A stretch of DNA of 64,000 nucleotides from Letharia columbiana. Lineage: Eukaryota; Ascomycota; Lecanoromycetes; Lecanorales; Parmeliaceae. Both the position numbers and the translations under genes were made by a program. Shown here piece after piece: positions 63,938 through 64,000 of the stretch (position 1 is its first letter; every line of letters begins with the position of its first letter). The stretch spans positions 372,001 through 436,000 of the forward strand of contig NW_023501043.1 in NCBI RefSeq assembly GCF_014066305.1, read 5' to 3'. The notes under the pieces are model-generated. The model was not told where the DNA came from and did not search any database. It worked only from the letters and a program-made list of their open reading frames with translations.

Positions 63938-64000
63938 GTGCTCCAGGGAAGATTCAGGAGAAGCAGGCCTATGGCACTTGATGTATCTCTGGCGTCTCCA

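Larger units (their letters stand above)
62910..64000 (+). mobile_element. LTR retrotransposon, 5' part (runs off the window)
   Basis: A 161-bp LTR, a tRNA-iMet-type primer site, a tandemly repeated leader and a Gag-like ORF, in normal order and unmutated composition. Pol would lie beyond 64000, so Copia or Gypsy cannot be decided. Confidence 0.7.

Noticed and set aside
1..64000. Starship-type giant transposon
   Set aside because: No tyrosine-recombinase (DUF3435) captain gene or typical cargo seen. The inverted 30-kb and 23-kb repeat pairs are separate transposon copies whose order does not form one inverted unit.

Overview
The window looks like a gene-poor, transposon-filled compartment of a filamentous ascomycete (Pezizomycotina) genome. 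Most of it is extremely A+T-rich. In these stretches CpA and TpG are almost absent while CpG, CpT and TpA persist, which is the footprint of repeat-induced point mutation (RIP) acting on CpA. A minority of islands keep normal base composition, and nearly all of them are mobile elements or their remnants. The species cannot be named from sequence alone, and no convincing intact host gene was found.

Region 1-28 kb: AT-rich RIP debris holds about a dozen copies of one short family, with more at 47-51 kb. This family is flanked A|TC(TT)AG...CTCG|T, has a palindrome 13 bp before its 3' end and shows no consistent target duplication. I read it as a non-autonomous Helitron-like family. Also here are four copies of a 0.66-0.71 kb TA-flanked inverted-repeat MITE full of AACGGTT-type repeats. 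At 5756-7414 lies a miniature Copia-type LTR element (TRIM) with a primer site complementary to the anticodon arm of initiator tRNA-Met. It is inserted in a Helitron-like copy and is itself split by a MITE. Long Helitron-like versions (17.2-19.3 kb and 48.4-50.7 kb, opposite orientation) carry G+C-rich, tandemly repeated cargo.

Region 28-36 kb: a G+C-rich island leads into a deleted copy of an integrase-core (rve-type DDE) DNA transposon on the minus strand. It is followed by other MITEs, the C-terminal tail of a pogo-like transposase, and a PD-(D/E)XK-like (DUF7924-like) gene broken by two TAA stops of the CAA-to-TAA type.

Region 36-47.5 kb: RIP debris, inverted repeats and minisatellites, then a 5'-truncated, frameshifted Ty3/Gypsy chromovirus (protease, RT, RNase H, integrase, chromodomain), a RIP-damaged acidic-protein pseudogene and two TA-flanked MITEs.

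Region 51-59 kb: more debris, a 291-bp MITE with 31-bp perfect inverted repeats, then the more complete plus-strand copy of the integrase-core transposon (about 3.9 kb). It has a transposase gene and a spliced accessory gene of unknown function.

Region 59-64 kb: RIP debris with a damaged LTR, a 1.07 kb TA-flanked MITE containing a second nested MITE, and the 5' end of an LTR retrotransposon (LTR, primer site, leader repeats, Gag-like ORF) that runs off the window.

The nesting gives a relative history: Helitron-like copy, then TRIM, then AACGGTT MITE in the 5.7-8 kb block. Paired intact and mutated copies of the same element show RIP acting directly.
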